64,000 bases of DNA from Agelaius tricolor (Eukaryota > Chordata > Aves > Passeriformes > Icteridae), in the NCBI GenBank assembly GCA_023055355.1, contig JALJCS010000009.1, positions 44,360,501 through 44,424,500 of the forward strand, in the 5' to 3' direction. The notes under the pieces were generated by a model. It searched no databases, was not told the origin of the DNA, and worked only from the letters and a program-made list of their open reading frames with translations. Both the position numbers and the translations under genes were made by a program. Positions 25,211-39,200 of this stretch are shown here, in pieces (within the stretch, counting starts at the first letter, position 1; the number at the start of each line of letters is the position of its first letter).

Positions 25211-28200
25211 CGAGGGGGCTGGGAGGAGTCACAGCCCCTCCTGGTATGCCATACTGCTTCCAGCATTCACCCATTAATTCCCTCATGCCTAAAATAATGA
25301 TAAAACCCCTGTTCTCCCTCCAGCAGGTCAATTTTCACACTTAGTCGACAGCCCTAGAAATGAAAGTTCCTCTCACCCCTACAAGGAGTAGGTACAGCAC
25401 AGGTACACACATTAATCTTGTCAGTCCCACACCACCACAAGCGGAATCTTTTCTGGGGAGTGCAGCTGGCTAAGAGGACACTGAGCTGGTTCCTCTTGCC
25501 TGCTGTGGCAGCAAACTGAGACACATTCCACCCTACCACCTCTCATCCATCCTTCTCACCTCCAGCCTCACAGCCGTGCTGCTTCTGCCCTGCAAGGAAT
25601 TATTCCTTTCCTGCCCTGTGCAACTGCAACTATAACAATAATTACATAATGCCATATTATCCTCTGGAAGAAAAGAGAGAGGAGCAGGTGATTTGAGAAG
25701 GACCAAAAAAATCCAGCAGCAGGAAGATCCAATGCAGCAGTTTCTAAATGGCTAAGGAAGGTTCAGAGTTCTGTGAGTGCTTCTGCTTTGTCTAAGTTGC
25801 CAAAGACCAAGGCCAAAGGATACAGAAAACAGGCAGGAGCTGCAGGAACCAGCTGGAATGCAAAATGGCATCAAATGAGACCAAAGCACATAAAGAAAAC
25901 TGCTTCTTTTACTTCCAGTTTTTAAATATTTTATCACAGGAAGAAAACTGAATGTCAGATTTCCAAACCAACTCAGAGTTAATACGAAGTAATTAAGAGA
26001 TGCTGCTTGAGAGGGGGCATCCCAGGACAACTCCAGGTCATTTGTTTGGAATAATTTATCAAAAGTTTGGCAACCTTGCTCAGCAGCCTTGCCCTGGCAG
26101 TCCAGGACAGCACGCTGCTCTTGTGCCCTCTGCCCCAGAGCAGCAGGGCAGGCCAGGAAACCCTGAGCCATCAGCCACAAACTCCCTCCTTGCTTGCAAA
26201 CCACTTCCCTCCGCTCCTGCACGGCAACCAGCTCATCACCCACCCTCCCTCTTGCCAAAAAAAGGTCCTCAGTGCAGGTGAGTCACTGGTATGATCCTTT
26301 GTCCCATTGTACATTGGATAAATCACGGAGCACGGGCTTTTTCCCTACCCAAATGCAAGTTGCCATAAGAGCATTCCAGGAAGGACACACAATGCAGGGG
26401 TTATATTCCCATCCATCCTGCCCTTACATCATCCATCCAAGCTGCAGCAGTGTGCTGCTCTCCCCTTGCCTTACATTTTTCCATACCTTCCTATGAAAAC
26501 CTTCCACACACAGCACAACACTTCCGTTTTTATAGCTCCATGCAACCACTTCCTAGTGGATTAATTCCTCATGGACCAAGCCTTCTATTGCCCTGTAACC
26601 CTTTTAAACTGCTTTAAAAAACTGTGAAAGGACCCTGCATCTCCCTGCCACATGCTGCCCTCACACAGGACATTCATTCCCTGGGCAAGGGCACACGTGG
26701 GGGACAGGGTACAGCACAGGCACTGCTGTGCTGCTGCACCATTTCCTCCCCTTCAGGTGGGGAATGTAACAGCTAAATATATATTTTATCAGCTGTTCTA
26801 ATTTATATCACAAGCTGAATTTGAACAAAAGGTGTTGATGGGGGTGGGTGAAGGTTGTCAAGAGCCTCAGCAGCAAAATCAACATCCTCCCCCTGTCCCA
26901 CAAAGCATACACATCTCTCTCCCTTCTCATGCATTTACCACAGCTGAAAGAATTGTTGTCTTTAAAAACAGGACAGTTTTGGAGTTTTACTGTGATAAGT
27001 TACAATTCTAAGTTCCCTCATGGAAAAAAAAAGACATCTTAAACATTTAGCTGAAAGGTTTGGCAGTGACCCAGCAAAGCCAGAAGAAAAAACAGGGGGA
27101 AAAGCCCACTGCTGCAAAAACACACATTCTCCTTGCAGACCCTTTCATCGAGGCCCTAGGCACACTTACAAACTTAAATTAACACCTGCATGAATGGGAA
27201 GCTGCTACTTGTGGAGCTCTGGTTAACTGAGCTCTGGTTTGATGTCTACATGCTCTGGTTAACTGAGCAAAAATGGCACAGAAGAAGAAAGCGCCCTCTT
27301 GATGGAGAAACCTCCCTCTCTCTGCCCACCTTTTTCTCCCAGTCCACCAGACACGACAATCTCGTGTTGCAGCAGTCTGCAGCTTTTTGTGTGCAAATCA
27401 GATGGCAGAAAAGATCCCTCCACAGACCCACCATGGGCTCCTGAGGTGGCTGAGTGAGGGGGACAGCACAATTCTGGGGGGTGCACCAAACTCAGGTCAC
27501 TCAGACAGCTCACACAGAGCTCTTTTGGAGATTGACCCACACATTTGGCTGCTACAGTAGGGTAGGGGCTGTCCCCAGCACTCTGGTAATGAGTAGCAAC
27601 CTAAATAATTCAGATTTTTGACTAGAAAGATGGTTTTATGAGGTTCATCCTAGGCCACATAAAGAATGGGCTGTCAAGCCATCTATTAGTAGTTTGCTGT
27701 GGTAATATCTAAGAGGGTGTGAGATACCAAGTGAGGCAAATAGGGCAAAATTATATTTAAAAAGAAGTGGAAACTGAGCACCATCTTTTTAACTATAATC
27801 CCCAGGGAGATACAGGGACAAAGTACTTAAAAGTACTAAAAAGAATGCAAGAAAAAAAACAACCCACTACTTTTTTGTTTGTTTTGAACAAAACCAAAGC
27901 AGACCTACCTATCTCCCTTGCAATAAGACTGAAAACCTTGTGGGAAGGGATAAGCAGCAGGCATCATATATTCTTGACTTCACCAAGGTTTTTAGGCTCC
28001 CAAGGTATTCTTGGGCAAACTAAGGAAACAATCCAAATGAAAACCTGGATAAACAGCACAAAATTAGCAGATAAGCTACGTGCATAGATTTATTGTTAAC
28101 AGTTGATAGAGAAAAGCAGTTCTTTCTTTCCTACCCTTACATATCTACATCTCCTTTCCATATCCCCTAAACACAAACCAGGCACCAGGTGGCCAGCTCA

Positions 28201-29955
28201 CACTGCAGCCTTCCCTTGGTGGCCTGCCTCCTCTCCTTCATCCACCTACCACTTCCCATGAAACCTGTAGGAGTTTAATATCCCAGGAGCATCTGCTTCT
28301 CTGTCAAACAGACGGAAACCGGCCTATGAGTTAAAGCTTTACCAAGACTGGGCTAAGACAGACAGCAGGATCTTCCACAAACTGGTGCCAAAAGCTGTTC
28401 AACACCCCCATGAAAATGGGGCTGCAGTTAGACAGGAAAAGCCAACAGCCTGAGCACACAGTGGAGACACAACCTGCTAGACAGCAAATCTGCAGGACAG
28501 GAGCCTGATGGTCACGAGCCAAGTGCAAACAGCGCCGCGCCGTCACACGCAAAGAGGAAATCAAACATCCTACTGGGATGTGTAAACAGGACATAACCCA
28601 CAAGGCAGGGGGGAAACCTCTGCAGAGAGCCCCACATGCAGCTCTGAGCACTCACGCTGTGGGAGAGGCAGCTGGGGTCAGGGCAGCAAAGGGAAAAGCT
28701 GCACGGGGTCCAGAAAACATCCTGCAGGGAAAGACTGAGCGAGCTGGAAGCAGCCAGCACTGACAGAGGTGGCTGAACAGGGAAACAGGAGCAGATGTGT
28801 GCAAAAACTGCATCTTCAAAGGACTGAAGCACCTGCCAGTTCTTCAGGATAAAGTCAGGCAGCTTTCCTAATTGCAAAGAAAGTGAAAGAACAGGTCATC
28901 TAGAGGGGCTGTGGTGTCTCCAAATCCCTCTGTGGTCACAGGAAGCAGGTCTGTGTCTGCTGTGGTTTCTCTAAAGCTACTTTGGTCTGAGGACAGTGCT
29001 CAGAGTATTGCCCTGATACCTGACCTTACAGCTCCCTGGGACCATTCCCAATACCAGATATTTTTCAGGTAGCAGAGCTCCTCAGCCTTGAAAAGGTGAG
29101 CCCAAGCTGGATAACAGGGTATAGAGGAGCTGCCCCACAAGCACACACATGGCTTTTTTTATTATATGGGACAACCTGGATGTGTCTAATACCAGACCCC
29201 AGCTGTGCAACTTCCTGACCCACAGATAGCCCAGGTGCCAGAGGCTGGATGCTGTCTTCTACAGCAGAAGCAAAGGAAGGAGCTGGAACTTTGTAGGCTC
29301 ATGTCTGAGATGGTTTGATGTCTACATCTTCCTTCTGGGATCCAAGACTCCATGCCAGTCCTTTACTAGGTCAACAGGATTTGTTTTTTTGTGGATGGCT
29401 GTGATTCCTCTGCTCTGGACTTTCTTCATGCCCAGCCAGCCTTGCTCAGTCCTCATGTTCCTGTGACAGGTTTTGGGATGAAGACACATGTAATTTTGGA
29501 GAGGTGATGCTCTTTGGACGCAGGCACTCTCAGGATGTGAAAAGAGCAGTGTCCAAGATCTTCCCCAGCAAAGAGTGGGCAAAGGCAAGGGTGATGACTG
29601 AAATGGGACACCAATATTCCACTTCCTGTTCTACCACTGGTAGAACAGGATACCTGTTAGCCTGGATACCACATAGATTTTGTCAAGACACCTAAAATTA
29701 GTAGAAATATGGTACTTTTGTGTCACAGCACAGAAAGAGCTGTTTTTCCCCTTATTCCTGCAGAGGAATAACACCACTTCCATCCACTGTGGGAGATGCA
29801 TATTGCAAGGGCCTCCAAATGTACCACAACAAACAGAGCAGGAAATGGGTGAGTACCTAACCTCAAAGACAGAAACACTTGTTATGAAAACCCTATTTGC
29901 TTAATAATTCCAAAGCTGCCTCATTCCACCAAAAGCAAACACACAATTTCAAGGA
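25211..29955. other. Intergenic flank downstream of CD101
   Basis: No gene or large repeat recognised apart from the near-palindrome pair at 27216-27268. TTF2, expected downstream of CD101 from the human order, is not visible. Confidence 0.6.
27216..27268. repeat. Direct pair of a 17-nt near-palindrome
   Basis: GCTCTGGTTAACTGAGC occurs at 27216-27232 and 27252-27268. Each copy is an imperfect inverted repeat centred on GTTAAC. Confidence 0.9.
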
Positions 29956-29961
29956 TTTATT
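29956..29961 (-). terminator. CD101 polyadenylation signal AATAAA
   Basis: The minus strand reads GCAATAAATCC about 105 nt after the CD101 stop. It is the nearest canonical AATAAA, and would give a 3' UTR of only about 120-130 nt. A more distal site cannot be excluded without RNA evidence. Confidence 0.55.
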
Positions 29962-30064
29962 GCAAGAGCTACTACAAAACAATAAAAAGCCCCTCTGCAA
30001 GTACTCAGTCCTCCCCAGCTGTCCAGCTCTGCTCCTCCAAGTTACACCTGCCTCCACAGACCAG

Positions 30065-30258
30065 CTAAGTTTTCTTGGCCTCTTCATTCCCTTCCAGTTC
30101 CATCATCCATCCAGTGATGTTGCTCTTCTTGCTTTTCCTGAATTTGCAGTACCAGCAGAAGACAGCAAGGGCCAGCAGAAGGATCAGAACCAGTGGTAAG
30201 TATAAGATGAAGTTCAGCAGTGGTGGGGATGAGCAGATCCTAGACAAAACAGTTGATT
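30065..30258 (-). CDS. CD101: CD101 exon 9: stalk, transmembrane helix, cytoplasmic tail and stop
   Basis: 194 coding nt; acceptor CTTCAG, stop TAG at 30065-30067. [11 protein letters not shown] leads into a hydrophobic helix (about residues 952-974) followed by Cys976 and a basic stop-transfer patch (KFRKSKK). The RICSS start of this segment matches human CD101 from memory. The tail is only about 26-28 residues, ends in EEAKKT, and is shorter than I recall for the human tail. Cysteines next to the membrane are known palmitoylation sites in other EWI proteins; here that is inference. Confidence 0.92.
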
Positions 30259-33200
30259 CTGAAGGAAAAAAGAAAGAAAAAGTGAGGCCCCAAGCTAGTT
30301 TGAGTTTCTCACTCCTAAGTGCTATTTTCTTAACACTTTTCCCTCAATCTTCAACAGCTACAAATTTTTAAGAATTCATACAGGCTACCTGAGGAGAAGG
30401 GAGAGAGAAACCAGGTAATTTGCCTCAATTTCTTGTCTGGGGAGGTCAGATAAGGCCCTGGCTTGTTCATCTGAAACATCCCAACAGAAACAGCCAAGTT
30501 CTTCTGCTAACTCATTCCAGACTGGGCTCAGTGAGGAAAAGCAACACACCCTGCCTGACATCAGTGACCGTGGGATGAGGTAGAAGTCTGTCAGAGGCTG
30601 CACCACTGAGCAAGATGGGATAAGAGGAAAGCAAAGAACACCAAATCAGGAGGTGCCTGTCCCCCCCAGACATCTGCCCCTCCTTGTTACTCCTGATCTG
30701 CTATCGTATTTCATCCCCAGCGAGCTGCAGGCAGCTGTGAGCACCATCCTCATCCCTGGCAGCTCCTGCAGAACAGCTCCCCAGCAGAGGTGGAGGCTCC
30801 TGGGTACTTCAAAGATACCTGCATCACTGGAGGAACACACATGCACACACATGGCCACCCAAAAAAAAAAAAAAATTAAAAAGAGAGAGAGAAAGAAAAA
30901 ACACCCAGCTAAGATTTTGCCTTTTGTGAAAACCATGAAAACCACTTGGCAAAAACACTTATTCAAAAATTGGAGGAGAATTTACTACCAGTTACTGAGC
31001 AATTTTAGCAATGCTTTTTCCACCAGTAATGGGTAACAAGAGATAGAGGGAGCTGATGAAGGAGAAATCTTGCGTGCTAGAGAGCTGTGATGGATACCAG
31101 CAGCAACACGACAGCAGGGGGGATGAAGTGCTGTCAGTCCCTCTCTGTGCAATTAAATCCAGATTAGCTCTGCTGTAGGTGCAAAGTCATGAGAGCAGGC
31201 CTGTTTCTGGCTGTGGGAGCAGCAGGCAGAGGGAAGGGCTCTGCAGGGTCACTCTCTCCATGCTGCTCAGTTCTGGGAATTGCTGCAGAAGCCAGAACTC
31301 GTGTAGGCACCCAGGCTGGCTTCAGGCATGGCAGCTCCAGAGCTGAAGGCAAGCACAAGAGCAAGATCCTCTCAGCTGGGTGCCTCATGATTGATTTCAC
31401 AGTTTAGATTTTTTCCTCCATGCGGGTGATCTGAGCCTCCTATTTTCCCAAAGCAGCAACAACTCCTGCCTATTACCTTCCCAAAAACCCTGCGTGCACC
31501 TGACCGAAACCTGTGCTTTTATTTACTTAAACTTCTGCATGCAGAATCCAGTCCTACCTTGCGATATATATCTTATATTAAAACTACTAAAAAAATAGAA
31601 GAAAGGATTTCATCAGAAGGCTAGCTAAGAATAGAAAAGGAATGATAACAAAGGCTTGTGACTGACCGAGACAGCTGGACTGTGATTGGCCATTAATTAG
31701 AAACAACCACACATGAGACCAATCACAGTTCCACCTGTTGCATTCCACAGCAGCAGATAATCAATGTTTACATTTTGTTCCTGAGGCCTCTCAGCTTCTC
31801 AGGAGAAAAAAATCCTAAGGAAAGGATTTTTCATAAAAGATGTCTGTGACACCACCTTTGCACCCAGCAGGTGCCCCCACTCACCCCAAAGTGAAGTTTA
31901 GAGAGACCTCAGTCTAGACAGACTTCCCAGAGAAGTCACACCAAGAATTTTCCCCCCAAAACACTTAGGTCCTGGTCCCAGCACGGCTCTGGGGAGAGGA
32001 GGTGATCAGCCCCTGGCACCCAGCAGCGTTACCTGGCGGGATGGTGATGAGCTGGGTGTGCCCTGAGCGTGCCAAGGCCTGCAGAGCCCAGTCCTTCCCC
32101 TCGCCCTGCTGCTGCCATTCCTGCAGCTGGCAGTAATATGCCCCAGCATCTCCCCTCTCCACGCCGCTCAGCGTCAGGCTGAAGTCGCGGGCGGAGGCGC
32201 GGCGCAGGAACAGCCTCGCTGCCAGGCGCCCCTCGGGGTACTGCACGGTGCCATCGCGCTGCAGGGACAGCAGGGCACTGTCACGGCCGCTGCCCTTCGC
32301 CTGGAACCAGGTGGCTGAGAGCTGTGAGCGGGGCGGGAGGGCGCTCTGCAGCCGGCAGGGCAGCGTGGCCTCCTCGCCCTCCCGCGCGGAGATGCTGCCG
32401 TTGGTTTTCTCCATCTGCAGCTTGAGCTCTGTGGGGGAAGAGGGAGAGCAGAAAGAGATGTTGCGGTGTTGTACAGCTGTAAAAACACTTCTGCCTGCAC
32501 CCACAGGCTGACAGGAACCTTCTGGAGCAAAGTGTGAGGGATTGGAATGGCCTCCCACAGGCCCCTTGCTGCTGTGACTCATTCTCCCTGGGGTGTTGTG
32601 TCCCCCACCTTGCCCATCATCTCTGCCCCCTGTGCAGTAGTACTTCCTACCCCCTCCAAATAAGTGATAAAGGCATCTTTTGGACCAAAAGCTATTTAGG
32701 AAGCTGGTATTCTCTGATCCACTTTATTTAGGGCTGGAGAGAGGCTGATTGAGGGAAGAACTGAGCCAGAGAGATCCACCATGCACCCCGGAGGTGCAGT
32801 GATTAAGGTGAGAGCAGCTGAACCTCCCGTCTTGTTCCTTAGCAGCAATGTGCTGCAGGGTAAGGAAAACCTGGTGTTTTCCTTCAGGATGCTCAGCAGC
32901 ACCAGGTAAGGGCAGCTTCTCTATTCACAGCATTGCACAACCACCCAAGTGCACCAGGTGTTGGAGGGAAAAGAGAAAGGCCAAAATTCACTTTGTTATG
33001 AAGCATTCCACTACATCTGCCAGTAATAAAAATAGCAGCTCGGTTGGCTTGGGAGGATGTGGTAAATCTTCCTAATTCCCTATTTCCCTTTGAGAGGCAC
33101 TGACAACTCCTGCATCCCTAAGCCTCTGATCCAACACAAGAGCTGCTGCTTTTCCTAAGCCCTGCCAGCTTAGGAAAGGCCTGGCAGGGGCCTGTCATAA

Positions 33201-36200
33201 GTTGACCCAACCTCCTCCAGCAGCACTACACAAGGGATAACACCTGCTCACCTGAGAGTTTGAACTTCAGCGTGGTCCTTCCCGATGTTCTCTCTCCGAG
33301 CTTGTACCAGCCATCCACCAGCCAGAGCCATTCCTCCACCACACAGTAGTAGCTGCCCTCATCCCCCACGTTTGCAGAGAGAATCTGCAGCTGGAATAGG
33401 CTGCTGGACACCCTCTGGCTCAGGAATCGTGACTTCAGTGCAGGAGAGCTGAATTCAGACCCGTACTCCAGTACGCTGGTGTAGTTGGCCCTGAGGATTT
33501 GCAGGGGTTTTGTGTCTGCTGGAGGAGGCAGGAGGTACCAGGTAACAGCAAACTGTGAATTTTCCTGGGCAAACACAATCCTGCACTGAATGGCTACGTT
33601 ACTGCTGGCAATCTCCACAGAGCTGTCTTTCGTATCAACCTGAAGCTTGCTCCCTAAAATGGAGAAACAAAACAGTCATGCCAGATGCAGCTGCCAGTAC
33701 AGGATACTGACAAGGAGGGGAATAAGGCTGAGAGAAACACGCTGGAAGAGGAGTAAGGAAAAGGGCACACAGAGGACAAAGGCTCATTAGGGGATGCTGG
33801 AGCAGAGGGTGGAGGGAGGAGGGAAAGAGCAAATCCACACACCCTTGTGTGTACACACAATAGCAGGGAATCACAGCTGGGTGTTAGTGGGCAGGAGAGC
33901 AGCAGAGGAGGTGCCTTGGAGACCACGGAGCAGGAATGGGGGATGGAGGCAGCCATTGTGTTGGAGCTGGGAGGCAAAGCCTCTGTCTGAAGCCAATGTG
34001 TCTGTCTACCACTGCTCCCATCAGCAGGCTCACACATATGTGACAAAAGCAGCCCACAGCTTTGGAGACTGTGAACAAGTGTCTTTTATCACAGAGTGAC
34101 TACAGAGCCTCTGTGGGTTTCACTAACAGTTGCCATGTCAGGTGTTTGCTGTGGTTATTAACCCAAAACCACACAACAGAGTCCTGCACACCCCTGTGAT
34201 CACACCCAGTGATTGTTCAGTGCTGTGCACTTGAGGAGAGCAGAGGGATGGTGCTGCCTTGGGCAGAGGGAAATCCTGATCCTGATGTGTCTGTGCTGCT
34301 CTGAGGGAACCTCTTCCCACAGCACATCACCTGTTGCTGGAACCTCTCCTCCAGCAATGAAAAGGCTGCAAATCCATATCTTTAAAGGTCCTCCAGCCAC
34401 CTGCATTTCCCCTCCATGCTCAGCAGTCAGGGGAAGGAATACACACAGGTATCCACCCTTGGGTAGGGAGAAATTACTCACCAGGAGACACCATCAGGGT
34501 TTTAAGGGACTGTAGGCTGAGTTTCCATTCTTAGCACTTTCCTTGCCTATGAGCTGAGCAGCAGGACACCCTCTGCCACAGAGGCTGGGGACAACTGAGC
34601 TCCCTTAAGGCTCAGTCCCTGGGCGCTGGTCTGGGGACAGGCAGCAGAGTTCACACTGAGATGGTCCCTCAGAATGTCTCAGACCCCTGCCCTTGTCCAC
34701 AGGTTCAGCAGGGCACTCCCCTCCCAATCCCAAGGGATGTGATGGCAGCAGGTGGTGGAGAGGGCTTTGGGACAAGAGGGAGCTGTGGCTTCTCCCACAG
34801 GGGCTGAGGGGGAAGGAGGACACTGCAGGAAAAAGCTTTCACATTTCCCCTTCCTTCAAGCATTTCTTCTCAAAACTCAAGCAATCCACTTCAGAGCCCT
34901 TCACTACCTCTCTTGAGACTGGTCAAAGCAAAATATCCCAACTGATATCTCTTTACATCCCTGTAGAGCCTCTGCTTCTGTGAAATCTGCCAACAAAACC
35001 TCCCTGCTTATTCTTTTCTCTTTGCACCCCATTACTCTTCCTTCTCTCTGCAGACAAACACATTTTCACCAAAAGGTTGGCAGTCTCCTCCAGAGAGGCA
35101 CTTGCACAAGTCCCAGTATCTGCTTATTGTCTCGATTCAGTGATGAGGATTTCCACAGCAACACTCACTGGGATTAATGGGAGGTGGATGTTCCCAAGGG
35201 ATCACAGTGCTGTCCTGCATTTCACAGTGTGCATTTGCTGCTCTGAAGAAACAGGCGTGGGCAAAAAGCAGAAGAGAGGGGACAGCAGTCATCCTAATTA
35301 GGACACTGTGCAAATTTATCAGATCCACCACGAAAACCACACTGACTTGAGCACACCTGGGAACTAGATGCCAGTTGATGTCTTACACTTGAGTATTTAA
35401 AAGCACACTTATCCCAGAGCTGGCTCTCTGGAAGCACAAATGTTCAGAGGGGGATGCTGAAGATACCCAAAAGCCATCTAGAGAGGGTTCTGGGCAGCCT
35501 GCTCTAGGGGGCCCTGCTTGCACAGGGAGTTGGACCAGGTCACCTCCAAAAGTCCCTGCCAATCTCCACCATCCTGTGTTTCTGTGACAGGTGAACTGAC
35601 CGCACTGGAAAAAATAAGACACTTAATTCTGAACTTCATCTGCTCAGCACCAAGGATACCCCTCAGCCAGTCAGTGAAGTGCCAGAGAACAAAGGGGCAG
35701 GCAGGGTCTTGCTTGAGTATGGCCTAGCCTTGCACCCACTCATGGGCAGAGAATGCTCCAGAGAAGGAAAAGCTACGAGATCTCAGAGAGGAGGCACAGG
35801 AACCAAGCCTTGCGTGCTTGATTTTGATGAGGAAAATTGCTGTTACGCTCTCAGAGATTACCTCAAGAGGAAGCAGAGCGTTTGCTGCAAAGCCCCTTTG
35901 TTTTAACTCCAGGTCTCCTCTCTCTCTGCTGCTAAAGATCATTTACCAAAAGGGCAGAGGAGCTGCCGCCTCTTCCTTTCTCACATAAAAGCCATGATGC
36001 TGTTCTCCCTTTCATTTTCAATTTAATTAACCAAGCTGAGCACCTCAGCACCCATCTCCCTGTGAACCTTGCCTGCTGACTCTTGGCTTGCTCCTGGCCC
36101 AGGAGCAGTGGAGCAGGCAGAGGAACACAGCCCACGTGGGCTGCTGGCCTGGGGGACACAAGGTGAAAATGCCCACTCCAGCTCCACTGGAGAAAAACGA

Positions 36201-39200
36201 AAAAGCCCACTCAGCTGCACTGAGAGGATCATGGAGCACTGATTATGAGATCCCACCTTAGATGTTGAAAATTGAAAAGATCTGTCCTCCTTCCCTGTCT
36301 GCTATAATCTTTCATGGATGTCCTTCCTAGCTGAAGATGGTCTCTGGACCACAGCAACATGTAAACTCCTAAAGCACCAACTGACATCAAGTAGTAAACA
36401 AAGTGCTGAAGCAAAAAGTCAAGCACTCCAGTATCTCTGCAGGCTCCAGCTACAAGGTTTTATATGAGGAGAAGCAGGCTGGTGATTTTCATTATTTGCA
36501 GCTTCATTTTCTGCCGCTTCCCCTCAACCCTATTGCTGCCTGAGCCAGCTTCCTCCCCACACTTCCCAACCTTCCCAAATATCCTCCACTGGCTCGTGCT
36601 GCCTTTCCAAGAGAGGTGGCAGTAGAGGCAGCAGGAACCTCCCACTGTGCATCACCCTCTCCCAGTTCCCACCATTCTTTATGGAGTCACAGTCTCCAGC
36701 AGCAGCTGCAACACATTTGGAGCCAAATGTTGTAGTCTCATGCTGCTGCCATCTCCTCTGTGTAGATGCTCTGCAATTACACCTGCTCATTGCCACTTAC
36801 ACTAGAGATGTGTGCCCAAAGACGCTGATTATTGTCACCCCTTTGCCTCAGTGCCACCCTGCCCCAGCTGGTTCTAGCTCCAGAGCATCCCAGCAGTCAG
36901 CTCCACAGGGGTGAGGAATCAGTAACAGTGGAACAGGAGAGAGCACCAGAGAAAAGAGCCCAGACAGGGTAGGGAATGTATTAGCCTATGCCACAGCAAA
37001 CCCATCAGTTAAAATACATGAAAAATGCATAATTTCAGTTCACTGGGCTGTGATTCCGAAAATCCAAGGATTTTAGAGGAAGGAGCACTTAATGCAAGGA
37101 AAAAAAAAAAAAGAGCAAGAGCTCTCCTTTGCTGGCAGAACAGACATGAGGGCAAAAAACCAAACCAGCCCATGTTCTCACACCTGCCTGCAGAGGCTCA
37201 CTCAGAGGCTTTGGCCAGGACAAACCCTGCAGTTCCTGCAGCAGCCCCAGCTGTGAGCAGGGCACGCTGGCTCCGTGGTGCTGCCTTGGGGGCTGGGGTC
37301 TGTCTGCTTGCAACATCTCTCTTCCATAAGAGGATGAGGCTCCCAGTGGGATGCTGGCAGGAGGGATGGCAGCGCAGCCCCGGCCTGCAGGGGTGGCCAT
37401 AAAAGGGAAGCCTGGGCAGGGCCCTGGCTGTGCAGCCCAGCTGTGCCTGGCAGGAGATGCCTCCCCACGGAGTCCCGGCACCCTGAGGCTCAGTGCTGGC
37501 TCCCAGCCCGGCAGAGAGGCCTGGTGCTTTCTCAGCATGCCTTCAATATTCTGGTCAGGGAACACAGGCATACCCCAGCATCAGCTTCAGGGGCTGGTCT
37601 CTCTCCACTGCCTCCCAGAAACCCACACTATGGGGTGTACCTTGCACCCCAAACATTCAGCCGGGCTTCTTGGGGGGCTCTGCTTCTTCCCAGAAACCAG
37701 GCTCAAAATCCTAGTGGCAAGGCTGATCCCTATATGCTTGGTGTAATCTGCAAACAAAGAGATACTGCCACTTGCCCGCACCAAATTTGCCTCCAAGGTT
37801 TTGTCAGGTGCCGAGGAAGCACCAGAACAGGCAGCACCATCTCCTGCGGCCCTGGGGACGCCCCAGACATCAGGGGCCCTGGTTGCCCCTGGTGACATTT
37901 AATGGATTTAAAGTTGCAGGAGAGACCTCTGCTGAAGGGTCTGCTTACCTGGCAGCACCACTTTTATTCCCACGGCATTGGAGCTGGTGCTGGCTGCCGG
38001 CCGCCCCAGGGGCAGGACGTTCCTCCTCCAGACCTCCACCTCGCACTGGTACGTCCCCTCGTTGGCAGGCAAGGCGCTGTGGATGTGCAGCCTGAAGGAG
38101 GTGTCAGTCTTCGCCAGCTGGGCTTTCCCCTGGAAGCGTGGCTGTGCTGCCCCCCAGAGCACGGTGCCATTGGGAAGGACCTGGACCAGCTCCTGTAAGG
38201 GACTCGTGGGCGGGTTGGGCTGGAAGCGCCACCGCACAGACACCGGCACCTCCTCCAGGGCGTAGCTGGCACCCACCTGGCAGAAGAGCTCAAAACTCTG
38301 CCCGTAACTGACCGTAGCAATTCGGCTTCTCAGTGTGGCCTGCAGACCCAGACCTGCTCGGGAGGAGAGAGCCCTTGGCTTGGGGACACAAATCCTGCCC
38401 TTGGCATGGGGACCCAAGTCCTGCCCTGTGCCACCCCACCACCACCCTTCCCTTCCCAAGAAGGAAGGCCATGGTCACTGCACACCATGGAGATGAGCAG
38501 CTCTGCACTCAGAGGGCAGGAGAAGCAATCAGAGGCCAGCACCAGGGGGTATCTCTGATAAATGCCACCAGACAATTCAGCAAGTAGCTTTGTGGAACTT
38601 AATTACTGCGAGTAATTATGCTGCTAGAACAGATATTTTGTATTCCAGCTTAAGGAGACAGGCCTGCTGGGCAAGATACTGCCCCTCAGGTCCCTGAGCA
38701 TTTTAGCCGTTGTCTCCCGCAGGTCTCTCCCAAAACACACCATGGAGGACTCTGGCATCTTGGTAGAAATGGGGAAATTGAAGCACTGCAGGGCCAAGTG
38801 GTCAGCCCTAGGTCACCCTGCAGCAGCAGAGCTCAGAGCAAGCAGGCCCATGTCCCACTGATGTGTCCACCTGTTGGAACCCAGGAAATTCCTCTGACTG
38901 CCCTGGAGGACTCAAACCCCTGCCTGGGCGCTCAGAGACCTTGGCACAGAGCCCAAGACCCCCGTGCCTTTGATTTTGACCCATGGAAAAACAATTACCA
39001 AAGAGAGTTTAAGTAGAATAATAGTTTGTCACAGGGTGAAAAATAGATTTTTTTGGGTTTTAGAATGGGGGTTCGAGGTCCCAAGATGGAGGAATTTGGA
39101 TGTACCCTGTCCTCCTTCCTTCTTCTTTTTAGACTCCATCTACAGGGTGATGGTGGCACTTTTGGATTGGTTTAAGGTAGAAACTCACTGTCTAACATAG

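Noticed and set aside
1..29955. TTF2 or VTCN1 exons
   Set aside because: No ORF shows helicase motifs or B7-type Ig signatures on either strand.
37089..37898. Cluster of ORFs up to 160 codons in CD101 intron 6
   Set aside because: Open on both strands in several frames with no Ig signature. An eighth Ig exon was considered, but there is no paired Cys/Trp pattern or phase 1-1 splice pair.
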